This document shows, in pieces, positions 9,665 through 19,335 of a DNA stretch of 53,692 nucleotides. Each line of letters begins with the position of its first letter. Positions within the stretch are counted from its first letter, which is position 1. The notes beneath the pieces are model-generated. The model was not told where the DNA came from, searched no databases, and worked only from the letters and a program-made list of their open reading frames with translations. A program made the translations under genes and the position numbers. The DNA comes from Flavobacteriaceae bacterium Ap0902 (GTDB lineage: Bacteria > Bacteroidota > Bacteroidia > Flavobacteriales > Weeksellaceae), in contig WTFG01000013.1 of NCBI GenBank assembly GCA_009835005.1, positions 1 to 53,692 on the forward strand, written 5' to 3'.

Positions 9665-11674
9665 TTATTTGATAATTATCTTATCAGAAAATGTTTCTTT
9701 ACCATCTTTAATCTCGATGATATAAACGCCTGGTTTGAGGTTGCTTAAATCAACGGTTTTATCAGATTGTGTTCTTCTTGCAACTAATTTACCAGAAAGG
9801 TCATAAACATTTAAGGCAAACTTAGCGTTTACAAAATCATGAGAAATCCTCAAAATACCATTAGAAGGATTAGGGTTTATGCTAAATTCTTTGGTATTAA
9901 ACTCATTGGTTGCTAATTGGCCTATTGTAAATGGTGTTGATTCTTCGTCTGTAAATGTACCACCAGTAGCTACAACTTCTCCATTAGCTGTTGTCACTTC
10001 ATAGGAGCCGTTACCGTATGAACAACACATTCCATCACCGAAGCCATCAAAAATTGTAAAATAATAACAAGAATCTGGATCAAGTGTTATTTCCTCCGTA
10101 ACTGTTTCTGAATCACCATCAGTATATGGTCCACCACTAGCTACGATTTCATTATTTTGATTTCTAATGTTCCAAGTAGTTTCTGATCCATAATTATCTG
10201 GTGTAATGCTAATGATAAAATTATTTTCATTAAAAGTTGGAATATCCATTTCTGGTAATACATAAGTACCTGTAGATACATTATTATCTTGGAAGTCGTC
10301 ATCCATACCGTTTACAAAAACTATTTGTGCAGTAACTTCATTAACACCAGTTACCAGACCATCTGCAATAGCAGGTAAATTAATAGTTGTGTATTCAAAT
10401 TGGTTTAATTCTCCAGTCCACTCATAAGTCATAGTTGCTAAACCTGGAATTCCATAGGCTATAGTAGCGGATGTAATAGGATTAGGACCTGTACTTTCTA
10501 GAACTACTACAGGATTAATTTCTGCCACAGTATCACAAGGAGAAGCGCCTGTTTCCGTAACACTATTTAACGTAATCTTTGCGTCTAATTCATAGTCAGA
10601 AGTGTCAAAGGCATTAGATTCTAATAATTCTTTACGTCTTGGTGAATTTTCCATTACAGCTACCATTCTTAATCTCTGGTCTTCCGTATAAGTATTCATA
10701 CATGCATCATAACTGTAATCCATATAATTTTCTATCATATCAATGCTTCCACATGACTCTTGACCTACGGGACATCCAGAGGTTGGTCCATCTGCATTAG
10801 GTGTATCTTCACAAAAATCATCAACAGAGCAATCTCCATCTCCCCAAATATGTCTTAATCCAACCCAGTGACCAACTTCATGCGTCATGGTTCTACCTTT
10901 ATTATATGGAGCACTTAAAAGAAAAGAGCCATCATCTTCTGCGATAGTACCAAAAGTAGCATAGTTAGCAACTACACCATCTGTACTAGCAGAACCTCCA
11001 TTTGAAGGCATACCATCTAATCCAGATTGGCTTGGGAATTGCGCATAGCCTAAAAGGTTAGAGCTAGAACCTCCAAATCTTACAGACCACATATTGAAAT
11101 ATCTAGTAGGATCCCAAATGGTTTCTGGTTTTACTTGTGAATTAACTTCTTGCATTGTCCAGGATTCTTTATTAAGATTAACTCTATTGACGCCATTAGT
11201 AGCTGTACCGTCTGGAGCAATAGTGGCTAATTTAAATTCTATTCTAGTATCTACTCCAAGTTCATAACCCGTATTTTCTGCTCCAGGAGTTCCCGCTAAT
11301 CTTCTAAAATCTTGATTTAAAACATTGATTTGTGAAACTGCTTGGGCATAAGAAATGTTTTCTCCCACTCTATTCCCAGGGGTATTAATGGGATCTCCAT
11401 TATGCACTACGTGAATTACTACTGGAATCACCATTACTTCATCATCTTTTTTAGATAATTTTGCTTCTTCCACCAAAGGTTTTAACCATTCTTCAAAAGT
11501 TTCATTGGATTTACGATAAATAGGATCTTGTTTTTCTAGTTGTTCTGTGGCTTCAACAGTATAACATCTAATAACTTCACCTTTAAATTTTACCAAATCA
11601 TTTGGTGTTTGCTGTGCGTTTAATTGAATACACGATAGCACAAATAGTGCTGTCAAAAAATATAATTTCTTCAT
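9665..11674 (-). CDS. Secreted M43 (pappalysin-type) zinc metalloprotease, T9SS cargo
   Basis: About 669 residues. A signal peptide (MKKLYFLTALFVLSCIQLNAQ) is followed by a metzincin domain with HEVGHWVGLRH (265-275 from this start; three zinc-binding His and the catalytic Glu) and a downstream NYMDYSYDACMN Met-turn, as in M43 cytophagalysins. Next come a CARDB-like beta domain, a module with FTIFDGFGDGMCCSYGNG often seen in flavobacterial surface proteins, and a C-terminal T9SS type A sorting domain (INPNPSNG ... YDLSGKLV ... LKPGVYIIEI ... IIIK). It should be exported by Sec, then T9SS, and degrade extracellular protein or peptide. The ATG at 11674 is preferred to a TTG nine codons upstream because it starts the signal peptide and fits the -7 box at 11699. 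Confidence 0.9.
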   Translation of the reverse strand: MKKLYFLTALFVLSCIQLNAQQTPNDLVKFKGEVIRCYTVEATEQLEKQDPIYRKSNETFEEWLKPLVEEAKLSKKDDEVMVIPVVIHVVHNGDPINTPGNRVGENISYAQAVSQINVLNQDFRRLAGTPGAENTGYELGVDTRIEFKLATIAPDGTATNGVNRVNLNKESWTMQEVNSQVKPETIWDPTRYFNMWSVRFGGSSSNLLGYAQFPSQSGLDGMPSNGGSASTDGVVANYATFGTIAEDDGSFLLSAPYNKGRTMTHEVGHWVGLRHIWGDGDCSVDDFCEDTPNADGPTSGCPVGQESCGSIDMIENYMDYSYDACMNTYTEDQRLRMVAVMENSPRRKELLESNAFDTSDYELDAKITLNSVTETGASPCDTVAEINPVVVLESTGPNPITSATIAYGIPGLATMTYEWTGELNQFEYTTINLPAIADGLVTGVNEVTAQIVFVNGMDDDFQDNNVSTGTYVLPEMDIPTFNENNFIISITPDNYGSETTWNIRNQNNEIVASGGPYTDGDSETVTEEITLDPDSCYYFTIFDGFGDGMCCSYGNGSYEVTTANGEVVATGGTFTDEESTPFTIGQLATNEFNTKEFSINPNPSNGILRISHDFVNAKFALNVYDLSGKLVARRTQSDKTVDLSNLKPGVYIIEIKDGKETFSDKIIIK

Positions 11675-11688
11675 GTTTAATAATTTAT

Positions 11689-11696
11689 TAACTTTG
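11689..11696 (+). promoter_or_regulatory. -7 box for the small lipoprotein gene
   Basis: TAACTTTG matches TAnnTTTG of the Bacteroidetes primary sigma factor. A TTTC 19 bp upstream is a partial -33. It lies 32 bp before the ATG at 11729 and two bases from an opposing -7 box. Confidence 0.5.
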
Positions 11697-11698
11697 AC

Positions 11699-11706
11699 CA
11701 AATATA
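11699..11706 (-). promoter_or_regulatory. -7 box for the M43 protease gene
   Basis: Read leftward, TATATTTG matches TAnnTTTG exactly, 24 bp before the chosen ATG at 11674. The -33 position is only a partial match (ATG in place of TTG). Confidence 0.55.
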
Positions 11707-11728
11707 AAATAAATTTTAATACTTCATT

Positions 11729-12175
11729 ATGAATTTACTTAAAAAAATAACATTTCTTTTGCTTTTAACATTTTTTATTAATTGTTCTATGAGTAATGGA
11801 CAGAAAGCATCTAATAAGGTTAAGGATATTGAAATAGTGAAAATTCATACATACACAAGGGGTGTAAGTAACACGTTAACAGTTAATCCAAATGCTTTTA
11901 GTAAATTCAAGTTTGAGGATAAGATGTTTACCAAAAGTATTGAAACCAATCAATGGGAGAAGATTAAAGAGTTAGTCTCTGGATTAGATATAAAAGAATT
12001 AGATAACTTAAAAGTAACAAGTAAACAGCATCAAACGGATGGAGCGATGGCAGAAGTTTTAACGATTACTATTAATGGGGATAACTACCAATCTCCTACT
12101 TATGATGCGGGAGAACCTCCTACAGAAATTAAAGAATTAGTGAGCTATATCAAAAGGTTAGATAATACGAAATAG
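11729..12175 (+). CDS. Small putative lipoprotein, function unknown
   Basis: 148 residues. The N-terminus MNLLKKITFLLLLTFFINCS is a lipoprotein signal with the modifiable cysteine at 19. The rest is a small soluble domain with alternating strands and a C-terminal segment YDAGEPPTEIKELVSYIKRL. I do not recognise a family. It is divergent from the secreted M43 protease, with only 54 bp between the start codons, so the two share a promoter region. Its own terminator lies 43 bp downstream. Confidence 0.75.
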   Translation: MNLLKKITFLLLLTFFINCSMSNGQKASNKVKDIEIVKIHTYTRGVSNTLTVNPNAFSKFKFEDKMFTKSIETNQWEKIKELVSGLDIKELDNLKVTSKQHQTDGAMAEVLTITINGDNYQSPTYDAGEPPTEIKELVSYIKRLDNTK

Positions 12176-12217
12176 ATTAATTCTTTAGGTTTGGAATTGA
12201 TTTAATCTTGAGGTATT

Positions 12218-12259
12218 AAAAAACGGAGATATCTTTGATCAAAGATACCTCCGTTTTTT
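12218..12259. terminator. Bidirectional terminator between lipoprotein gene and secG
   Basis: AAAAAACGGAG (12218-12228) pairs with CTCCGTTTTTT (12249-12259), enclosing a second palindrome (12230-12247). U tracts lie on both strands, so it can stop the rightward lipoprotein gene and the leftward secG operon. Confidence 0.85.
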
Positions 12260-12314
12260 TGTAATTATTATTTAATCCAATATATGATTTATTTTAAAAT
12301 AGATCATTCATGCA

Positions 12315-12689
12315 TTATTGTGCTGGCGTGTTATTATCTTCTGGTGCAGGGATATTTAAAGAGTTATTGGCAGGCGCCTCTGTGGTTTCACTTGGAGCTG
12401 GGGATGTTTCTGTAGGTAAATCGATATCTGGAATTAAATTTTGTTGGGAATTCCTTGGTATCACAAAATTAGATACAATAATCAAAATGGCAATTATCGC
12501 AGAGAGTACCCATGTAGATCTATCTAAAAAATTATTGGTTCTTTGTACACCGAACATTTGTCCGCCACCACCACCAAATGTAGATGATAATCCACCACCT
12601 TTGGGATTTTGTGATAAAATTATCATTATTAACATAGCACAAACCGCTATAATTACGATGGATATGAATATAAATGTTCCGTTTACCAT
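12315..12689 (-). CDS. secG: Preprotein translocase subunit SecG
   Basis: 124 residues: two membrane helices (about 5-25 and 57-77) joined by the conserved loop LSQNPKGGGLSSTFGGGGG, the SecG signature. A proline-, serine- and threonine-rich tail of ~40 residues follows, longer than in E. coli but common in Bacteroidetes. SecG supports SecA-driven translocation through SecYE. It is the last gene of a leftward block, 5 bp after the TPR gene. Confidence 0.95.
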   Translation of the reverse strand: MVNGTFIFISIVIIAVCAMLIMIILSQNPKGGGLSSTFGGGGGQMFGVQRTNNFLDRSTWVLSAIIAILIIVSNFVIPRNSQQNLIPDIDLPTETSPAPSETTEAPANNSLNIPAPEDNNTPAQ

Positions 12690-12694
12690 GATGT

Positions 12695-13519
12695 TTAATT
12701 CTTTAATTCTTTAATTTCTTTAATACGGTCTGCAAAGTAACCACTTTTTTCTGGATATTTCAAACGTAAAATGCGATATGCCTTGATAGCTTTATCATAT
12801 TTATTCTGTTCTACATAGATATTAGCCAATGTTTCTGTCATTAAATGGGACAAATTTTCTTTATGATTAGTGCTATTGATATCTATGCTAGGTTTATATT
12901 CTTTGGCTGGAACAATTTTGGGATTTTTATCCAAAAAAGCTTCTATTATTTTAAATTTCTCTTCAATTTCTTCTTTCTTCTCTGGATTAGAGATTGATTT
13001 ATCGTTTTCTATTGGAGCTTCCTTTTTATTAATTTTAAGCCAATCAATAAAAGAGTGATTTTTCTCTATAGACTCGCCTGCAGAGTTGTCTTGATTTTCA
13101 GATTTTGTTAGTATTTGTGCAGGTTGATTGGTGTCCTCTGGATGGAATGCTGAGCTGTTATTATCCAAATTTAAATCGGTGTCTTCTTCAGGTAATTCTA
13201 GAATAATATGCGATGGTGTTTCTAGAGGATTAGTACTATTTGATTCAGATGAATTTAGAGACTCTGTTTTCTTGTCAATAGGTGAGACTACTTCAAAATT
13301 TAGATAATCGTATAAAATTTTTCTGTTGGTAGTATAAACCGATGCTTTTTGAACATAACGCTCCCATTGCCCCGCTGAATGCCTGGAAGTGGCTTTGGTT
13401 TGCAATAAGATAAAAGGGTAGAAGTAGGGGTACTTCTCTCTTTCTTTTTCTATCATTAAAAGATCAGAAGCGGAGACCTCTAAAGGATTGTTCAATATAT
13501 GTTTAACTCTTTCAATCAT
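12695..13519 (-). CDS. TPR-containing protein between lptE and secG
   Basis: About 274 residues without a signal peptide. Residues ~1-90 are a helical, aromatic segment (PYFYPFILLQTKATSRHSAGQW), followed by a low-complexity acidic/Asn/Ser linker, and the last ~50 residues hold one clear TPR-like unit (TLANIYVEQNKYDKAIKAYRIL). It is conserved at this place in many Bacteroidetes, but I do not know its function. The ATG at 13519 lies 2 bp after the lptE stop; an upstream in-frame TTG would overlap lptE and is less likely. Confidence 0.8.
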   Translation of the reverse strand: MIERVKHILNNPLEVSASDLLMIEKEREKYPYFYPFILLQTKATSRHSAGQWERYVQKASVYTTNRKILYDYLNFEVVSPIDKKTESLNSSESNSTNPLETPSHIILELPEEDTDLNLDNNSSAFHPEDTNQPAQILTKSENQDNSAGESIEKNHSFIDWLKINKKEAPIENDKSISNPEKKEEIEEKFKIIEAFLDKNPKIVPAKEYKPSIDINSTNHKENLSHLMTETLANIYVEQNKYDKAIKAYRILRLKYPEKSGYFADRIKEIKELKN

Positions 13520-13521
13520 TA

Positions 13522-14013
13522 TTACCAATCTGCCACTATTGCTGTAAATATTTGATCTATAATCACGGCATTAATATCGGGTGTTAAGTTTGCCGCAACT
13601 TGGTTTAGTGTTAAGCTGGAATCATATTCTAGGTAATGAGAAAAAGTTCTACTAAAACTTTTCTCTTCTTGAATGTTATTGACATAATTTACTCTTACTT
13701 TAATGGTGAGTCTATTTTGACTTGCGCGGTCCCCGCTGGTAATATTTACTGGTGTTTCATAAAAATCTACAATTTCACCGTCAATAAATATGTCTGCATC
13801 ATTGCTATTGGTTAAATTTAGACTAGTTCTTTGGTCAAATCTCAGCTGTAGATCATTGGTAAATTCTTGCGCATAATTAGGCAATTGAAAAGATGCATAA
13901 TTAATGAAGTTATCTATTTTGATGGATTCTATCCTAGGATCAAGGGAGGAACCCGTGAAAGAATAACAAGAAGATAAACTGAGTAGTAATATAACTAATA
14001 ATCTATAAATCAT
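13522..14013 (-). CDS. lptE: LptE-family LPS-assembly lipoprotein
   Basis: 163 residues. The signal peptide ends in the lipobox LSSC (Cys16), so it is an outer-membrane lipoprotein. The body fits the Bacteroidetes LptE group: SLDPRIESIKIDNFIN, then FTNDLQLRFDQRTSLNLTNSNDADIFIDGEI. LptE plugs the LptD barrel and assists LPS insertion. It overlaps the end of the sigma-54 activator gene by 11 bp and is followed after 2 bp by the TPR gene, so these are translationally linked. Confidence 0.88.
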   Translation of the reverse strand: MIYRLLVILLLSLSSCYSFTGSSLDPRIESIKIDNFINYASFQLPNYAQEFTNDLQLRFDQRTSLNLTNSNDADIFIDGEIVDFYETPVNITSGDRASQNRLTIKVRVNYVNNIQEEKSFSRTFSHYLEYDSSLTLNQVAANLTPDINAVIIDQIFTAIVADW

Positions 14014-15247
14014 ATTGTTTGATTTTCCTGTAAAGTGTTCTCTCGGAGATACCTAATTCCTTCGCCGCATCTTTTCTTCGTCCATTGTATTTCTCCAGTG
14101 CTTTTTCTATGAGTTCTACCTCATTTTCTTGTAATGATAGAGAATGATTCGCTTCTATATCTTCATATTCGTAATCTTCTACATCAGATACTGTGGAATA
14201 AGCAGAAGATTGATCTACATTCACTGGCTCATAATGAAGTAATGAATCTGGAGTTTGGTTATAATCACTAAAAACTCTGTTGACTAACTCTTTGTTTTCA
14301 TTCATTATTTCATCTCCATTCTTGGATATTAGTTGGAGAGTTAAAGCTCTTAAATCATTAAGATCTTTTTTCATATCAAAAAGAAACTTATATAAAATTT
14401 CTCTTTCTGTATTGGGCGTTCCTGTGTCTGTAGAAACTGTATTTGAATTAAGTTTAACAAGGCTATGGGTAGGTAGATGTTGATTTAAAACCTTGCTATC
14501 TACTTCATCGCTTTGGATTACAGAAATTTCCTCTGCGAAGTTTCTCAATTGACGAACATTCCCAGGCCATGAATAATTAGCAAGTAATTTTTCTGCTTCT
14601 GGCGTTAGTCTTACCATAGGTCTGTGATATTTTTCTGCAAAATCCATAGCGAATTTTCTAAAAAGAAGAGGGATGTCATCTTTTCTATCACGGAGTGCAG
14701 GCACTTTTATTTCTACTGTATTTAACCTATAATACAAATCCTCTCTAAATTTACCTTCTGCTACAGCATCTAGAACATTCACATTTGTTGCTGCCACGAT
14801 TCTAACATCGGTCTTTTGAATCTGAGAAGACCCAACTTTCATGAATTCCCCACTTTCCAAAACTCTAAGTAAACGCACTTGCGTATGCAAGGGCAATTCT
14901 CCAACTTCATCCAAGAAAATAGTTCCACCATCAGCTACCTCAAAGTATCCTTTTCTGGTTGTAGAAGCACCAGTGAAAGCTCCTTTTTCATGACCAAAAA
15001 GTTCTGAATCAATGGTTCCCTCTGGGATTGCACCACAGTTTACCGCAATATAATTATTATGTTTCCTATTACTTAATGTATGGATGATTCTGGGAATAAA
15101 CTCTTTACCTACTCCACTCTCACCAGTTACTAGAACAGAGATATCTGTAGGAGCAATTTGGATAGATTTCTCTAATGCCAAATTTAAAGTAGAATCATTT
15201 CCTATGATTCCAAAACGTTGTTTAATTCCTTGTAAATTTTCTGCCAT
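14003..15247 (-). CDS. Sigma-54-dependent activator (AAA+ / Fis), no sensor domain
   Basis: About 414 residues. The AAA+ domain starts near the N-terminus: Walker A GESGVGKE, the sigma-54 contact loop GAFTGA, Walker B GGTIFLDEVGEL, and arginine-finger region FREDLYYRLN. A ~110-residue linker and a Fis-type HTH (RKDAAKELGISERTLYRKI) complete it. There is no receiver, GAF or PAS domain, so activity must be set by expression or by a partner. It hydrolyses ATP to open sigma-54 promoters. It lies 10 bp after a lipoprotein gene and overlaps lptE by 11 bp. The ATG at 15247 is preferred to a TTG two codons upstream. Confidence 0.93.
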   Translation of the reverse strand: MAENLQGIKQRFGIIGNDSTLNLALEKSIQIAPTDISVLVTGESGVGKEFIPRIIHTLSNRKHNNYIAVNCGAIPEGTIDSELFGHEKGAFTGASTTRKGYFEVADGGTIFLDEVGELPLHTQVRLLRVLESGEFMKVGSSQIQKTDVRIVAATNVNVLDAVAEGKFREDLYYRLNTVEIKVPALRDRKDDIPLLFRKFAMDFAEKYHRPMVRLTPEAEKLLANYSWPGNVRQLRNFAEEISVIQSDEVDSKVLNQHLPTHSLVKLNSNTVSTDTGTPNTEREILYKFLFDMKKDLNDLRALTLQLISKNGDEIMNENKELVNRVFSDYNQTPDSLLHYEPVNVDQSSAYSTVSDVEDYEYEDIEANHSLSLQENEVELIEKALEKYNGRRKDAAKELGISERTLYRKIKQYDL

Positions 15248-15257
15248 GTGCAATTAT

Positions 15258-16190
15258 TTATCTATAATTATATAAAACACTCCAATCTTGATTTTCAACG
15301 TCTCCAATTTTCACGGTTGCCCTTTCTGGACGATTATCCCTAAAAGTATTATAAGTATAATCTAATGTAAAATCTTCGCCATCTTTTTCTACGTTGATTC
15401 TGTTATTTTCACTAATCAGTAGTGCTAATATATCTAATTGTGGCATTATGCGATCAGTCATTCCTTCATTAAAAGCAAGTAAAAAGACTAATGGGTTAAA
15501 ATCTACAGAGGCTACACCAGCAATGGGGTTAGGATATTCATCATATTGAAAAGACAGATTGGTTATAGCCAGATTGTCTTTGGTGTAATTAATAGCATTT
15601 ACCTTTCGGCTTACTCCTCCATTACTTTCTCTTATTACTATGTTTAGCTTTGAGTTTATAGTAGGTGCATTGTCCTCAATTGGGGTGGGAATATATTCAT
15701 AACCCGTTATAAACCCTCTATCTGTAGTAGTGAAATTGTAGTTTGCCACAATCTCATCGCTTTCGGTTTTCACTGCATTAACAATCTTACCTTTATCGTC
15801 ATAAATAAATGTAAGTTTAAGATTACCAAATTTAATAGAATCATATTTTTGACTGTAATAGAAGTTATAGGTAGATTCATTTAAGATTATACTGGATATT
15901 CTTCCTAATTTATTTTCTTTTGCATTTTCCGTAAATCTCTCAAAATGAATATTATCCCCATTATGACTTTGATAATCAGATAAAAATACATCACCAGTCT
16001 CATTTTCAGTCCCTAATCTTATAAATTCTAAAGTATATTCAAAGTTGGGGTACCTAGAATTATATTGTTTTAAATAAGGCTCAGCTATTTCTATATCAGG
16101 TCCTCCTGTAGTTTCGCCAGGGATGATTAATTCTGCATCATAGCAAGAAATCATTATAAAAGGTACCATTAAAACAAGTAATCTTTTCAT
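15258..16190 (-). CDS. Putative lipoprotein, function unknown
   Basis: 310 residues. MKRLLVLMVPFIMISCYDAE is a lipoprotein signal with the modifiable cysteine at 16. The remainder is beta-rich and resembles Bacteroidetes lipoproteins that carry repeated sheets describing formatted polynomial-like repeats (KIVNAVKTESDEIVANYNF, LTFIYDDKGK), but I cannot name a family. It sits between miaB (39 bp upstream) and the sigma-54 activator gene (10 bp downstream), all leftward. Confidence 0.75.
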   Translation of the reverse strand: MKRLLVLMVPFIMISCYDAELIIPGETTGGPDIEIAEPYLKQYNSRYPNFEYTLEFIRLGTENETGDVFLSDYQSHNGDNIHFERFTENAKENKLGRISSIILNESTYNFYYSQKYDSIKFGNLKLTFIYDDKGKIVNAVKTESDEIVANYNFTTTDRGFITGYEYIPTPIEDNAPTINSKLNIVIRESNGGVSRKVNAINYTKDNLAITNLSFQYDEYPNPIAGVASVDFNPLVFLLAFNEGMTDRIMPQLDILALLISENNRINVEKDGEDFTLDYTYNTFRDNRPERATVKIGDVENQDWSVLYNYR

Positions 16191-16229
16191 ATTTAATTTT
16201 TAAATATAACGTGATGATTTGATTTTTAT

Positions 16230-17669
16230 TTAAACTCTATTACCTAATAATGTAGCGGTGGTACAATTATTTACCAAAACATTCACGAAGTCACCTGGTT
16301 TTTCCTCTCCTGTCTTTGGAAAAACCACTACTGCATTTTGGGTATTTCTACCCATCCATTCTTGATTGCTCTTCTTTGAATCGCCCTCTATCAATACCTC
16401 ATGTACCTTTCCCACATATGCAGTCATTCTTTTAAATGCATGTTTCTGCTGCAAATCCATGATTTCCTTGAGACGTCTTTTCTTCACATCAGTGGGAACA
16501 TCATCCGGCATTTTTTTATGTGCTGGCGTTCCTGGACGTTCGGAATAAGCAAACATGTATCCAAAATCATATTGTACATATTCCATTAAAGATAAGGTGT
16601 CTTGATGTTCTTCTTCTGTTTCTCCACAGAAACCAGCAATCATATCATGCGATAGAGCGCAGTCTGGGAGAATAGTGCGTATATCATCTATTAACTGCAA
16701 ATATTCCTCACGCGTATGTTGGCGATTCATTCTTTTTAACACAGATGTACTACCAGATTGTACGGGGAGATGAATATATTTACAAATATTAGCATATTTA
16801 GCCATCGTATGTAGAACATTTCTATTCATATCCTGCGGATTGGATGTGGTAAATCTAATCCTCATGTCTGGAACCGCCGTTGCTACCATTTCTAATAATT
16901 TGGCGAAATCAACTGCCGTTGCTTTTTGAATTTCACTAGCTTTTTTAATATCTTTTTTTAAGCCTCCGCCATACCATAGAAAACTATCAACATTTTGACC
17001 CAATAAAGTAACTTCCTTATATCCATTTTTCCACAACTCTTTGCATTCCTCAATGATGGAATGTGGATCACGACTTCTCTCTCTACCTCTTGTAAAAGGC
17101 ACAACACAGAAAGTACACATATTATCACAACCTCTGGTGATAGAAACAAAAGCAGTAATACCATTTCCTCCTAAACGGACTGGGCTTAAATCAGCATAAG
17201 TTTCATCTCTGGATAAAAGTACATTCACCGCAGATCTCCCATCGTCTGTTTCTTGAAGTAGATTAGGTAAATCCCTATAAGCATCAGGTCCTACTACAAG
17301 GTCTACTAAATGTTCTTCTTCTAAAAACTTTTCTTTTAAACGCTCTGCCATACAGCCTAAAACACCAATTGTTAAGGCTGGCTTATTCTTTTTGAGGGTA
17401 TTAAACTGGGTTAACCTTTTACGTACCGTTTGTTCCGCTTTTTCTCTAATAGAACAAGTATTAAGAAGTATTAAATCTGCTTGGTCTAACTGCTGTGTAG
17501 TCGTGTATCCTTCTTTATCTAAAATGGAAGCCACGATTTCAGAATCAGAGAAATTCATCTGGCATCCGTAACTTTCTAAAAACAATTTTTTATTATTCTG
17601 TGAGCTAGATTGGAAATTTAAAGCTTCCCCCTGTCTATTCTCATCAATAATCTTTTCTTCAATCTGCAT
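16230..17669 (-). CDS. miaB: tRNA-2-methylthio-N6-dimethylallyladenosine synthase
   Basis: About 479 residues. It methylthiolates i6A37 of tRNAs reading UNN codons. An N-terminal UPF0004 domain carries three cluster cysteines ([23 protein letters not shown]); the radical-SAM core has [10 protein letters not shown] (CxxxCxxC) and [12 protein letters not shown]; a C-terminal TRAM domain ends the protein. The sequence fits MiaB better than RimO or MtaB. The ATG at 17669 is chosen over an upstream TTG; a TATATTTG box lies 22 bp before it. First gene of the leftward miaB-to-secG block. Confidence 0.95.
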   Translation of the reverse strand: MQIEEKIIDENRQGEALNFQSSSQNNKKLFLESYGCQMNFSDSEIVASILDKEGYTTTQQLDQADLILLNTCSIREKAEQTVRKRLTQFNTLKKNKPALTIGVLGCMAERLKEKFLEEEHLVDLVVGPDAYRDLPNLLQETDDGRSAVNVLLSRDETYADLSPVRLGGNGITAFVSITRGCDNMCTFCVVPFTRGRERSRDPHSIIEECKELWKNGYKEVTLLGQNVDSFLWYGGGLKKDIKKASEIQKATAVDFAKLLEMVATAVPDMRIRFTTSNPQDMNRNVLHTMAKYANICKYIHLPVQSGSTSVLKRMNRQHTREEYLQLIDDIRTILPDCALSHDMIAGFCGETEEEHQDTLSLMEYVQYDFGYMFAYSERPGTPAHKKMPDDVPTDVKKRRLKEIMDLQQKHAFKRMTAYVGKVHEVLIEGDSKKSNQEWMGRNTQNAVVVFPKTGEEKPGDFVNVLVNNCTTATLLGNRV

Positions 17670-17690
17670 AACTAAAATATGAAATGGAGG

Positions 17691-17698
17691 CAAATATA
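17691..17698 (-). promoter_or_regulatory. -7 box for the miaB block
   Basis: Read leftward, TATATTTG matches TAnnTTTG exactly and stands 22 bp before the miaB ATG. No TTTG is found at the normal 19-bp spacing. Confidence 0.45.
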
Positions 17699-17754
17699 CA
17701 AAATAGGCGACAAAATGTCAGTGTATCATGTGTTTTAACGCAACTTTAATTAAA

Positions 17755-19308
17755 TTAAAATGTAGCTACCATACCAAAATGCACTTTGCCATTAGTGAAA
17801 TCAATAGGCTGGCTTTCACTTTTTCCTACAGCGTATATCAATTTAAATATACCAACATTACTTCTAAATTGTATACCACTCCCCAATCCTATCCACTTAT
17901 TTAACCTGTCAAATTCCTCACTTCTTGTTAATGCAAAATCAGAGAAAACTTCTACCAAAAAATTATTGTTAGGGATATACCGATAAGCTAGAGAAAGCAT
18001 ATTAAAAGATGAGGTGAAGATGCTATTCTGATTAAACCCTCTTAAATTACTGATTCCTCCTAATTGGAATAATTCATTGTAGAGGAATTCATTTTCTTTT
18101 TCAATTAAGTTCTGTCCCTGCCCCTTACCATATATATAGTGATGTTTCCACAGGCGCTGTTGTCTAGCTAATTCATAAGAAACTTCTGATTGAGTAATAT
18201 TTTCTTCTTGAAAAGTTTTCTTGAGTAAATTCGTATTCAATTTAAGAAGCGTTTTATTCTCATTAAAAGTTAATAGATCATCATTGTTAAAGACATAGCC
18301 GACCCCAAACCCCGTTTTCTTATAATCTTCTCCAGTAGTTCTTTCAGATTCAATGAAATTAGAAGTTTCTAAATTGAAATTAGCATAAACATATGAATTG
18401 ATACTGGTTTGATAAGACAATCCATTGTTCCAACGCAATTGCAAAAAAGTTGAATCTTGTTTACGAATCTTCAAATCAGATTGAATCCCTATATACTTAA
18501 AGAAGAGGTAGGGGAAATGTAAATTAAAATCCAGATTTTGACTTTTATTTTCACCCCCAAACCAAGTCAAATTAATTTGCTCTAATTGATTGAATGCATT
18601 ATATAAATTTAAATTAACGTTTCCGCTTAATTTTAATTTATTGTTTTCATCTGTACTAAAGCCCATAATACCATCAAAACTATTAGTTCTCTGCTTCATC
18701 GTATAAATAAAAAGTGTACTAGAATCTCTTGTATAGGATATTTTACTAGATTGAGTTAGGTTGATAGTTTTATTGTTTTCAACCAAATTTTCAAGTGCTT
18801 TTATATTTTGGTTATTGGCTATCGTATTTTTATGTAGCAAGGACTGTTTGTATCCAGAAGGAATTTTGTCATAACCTATAAATTTAATGTCATCAATCGT
18901 TCTTGGGTTTTCGTCTTTCACAACCATTTTATAGATCAATCCGTCTTTCTCTAATATATTTGGAGACAGGATAATTTTATTAAACATCTTACCCGCATGA
19001 ATCAAGCTATCTTTAATTTTGTCTAAATCATTTGAATAACGATCCTTATTGGTGATATAATCTGAATAGAATTTGCCTTGATGTATGTAAACCTTGCATT
19101 TTTGGTTCTTGCTGGTCATACTATCCACTTGCAGCGCATAATATCCATTTTTATTTAGACTATCCAAATAATGTCTATAATCATCCTGTTGAGCGATTAA
19201 TTTATATTTATTTAAATCTTTTTGCCAACTAAAAATGTTACAGTTATTTTGCGCATTCAACAATTGTATAAAAAAAATTAATATGATAGATATAGAGCGG
19301 TAATACAT
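17755..19308 (-). CDS. BamA/TamA-like outer-membrane protein
   Basis: 517 residues. A signal peptide (MYYRSISIILIFFIQLLNAQ) precedes a periplasmic part with one or two POTRA-like units (about 50-200, including PRTIDDIKFIGYDKIP), then a 16-strand-type barrel. The Omp85 lid-loop motif appears as GGISNLRGFNQ in the C-terminal third, and the last strand ends in Phe (FGMVATF), the BamA-recognition signature. It is much shorter than BamA (~850), so it is a side-branch Omp85 member, perhaps for secretion or lipid handling. Terminating close to miaB's promoter, it is expressed on its own. Confidence 0.8.
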   Translation of the reverse strand: MYYRSISIILIFFIQLLNAQNNCNIFSWQKDLNKYKLIAQQDDYRHYLDSLNKNGYYALQVDSMTSKNQKCKVYIHQGKFYSDYITNKDRYSNDLDKIKDSLIHAGKMFNKIILSPNILEKDGLIYKMVVKDENPRTIDDIKFIGYDKIPSGYKQSLLHKNTIANNQNIKALENLVENNKTINLTQSSKISYTRDSSTLFIYTMKQRTNSFDGIMGFSTDENNKLKLSGNVNLNLYNAFNQLEQINLTWFGGENKSQNLDFNLHFPYLFFKYIGIQSDLKIRKQDSTFLQLRWNNGLSYQTSINSYVYANFNLETSNFIESERTTGEDYKKTGFGVGYVFNNDDLLTFNENKTLLKLNTNLLKKTFQEENITQSEVSYELARQQRLWKHHYIYGKGQGQNLIEKENEFLYNELFQLGGISNLRGFNQNSIFTSSFNMLSLAYRYIPNNNFLVEVFSDFALTRSEEFDRLNKWIGLGSGIQFRSNVGIFKLIYAVGKSESQPIDFTNGKVHFGMVATF

Positions 19309-19335
19309 ATATTATATTATATAGCGAATATAGTT

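Noticed and set aside
12310-12714. Open frame of 134 codons opposite secG
   Set aside because: Antisense to an unmistakable secG with two membrane helices; its product has no recognisable features beyond repeats caused by the glycine codons of secG.
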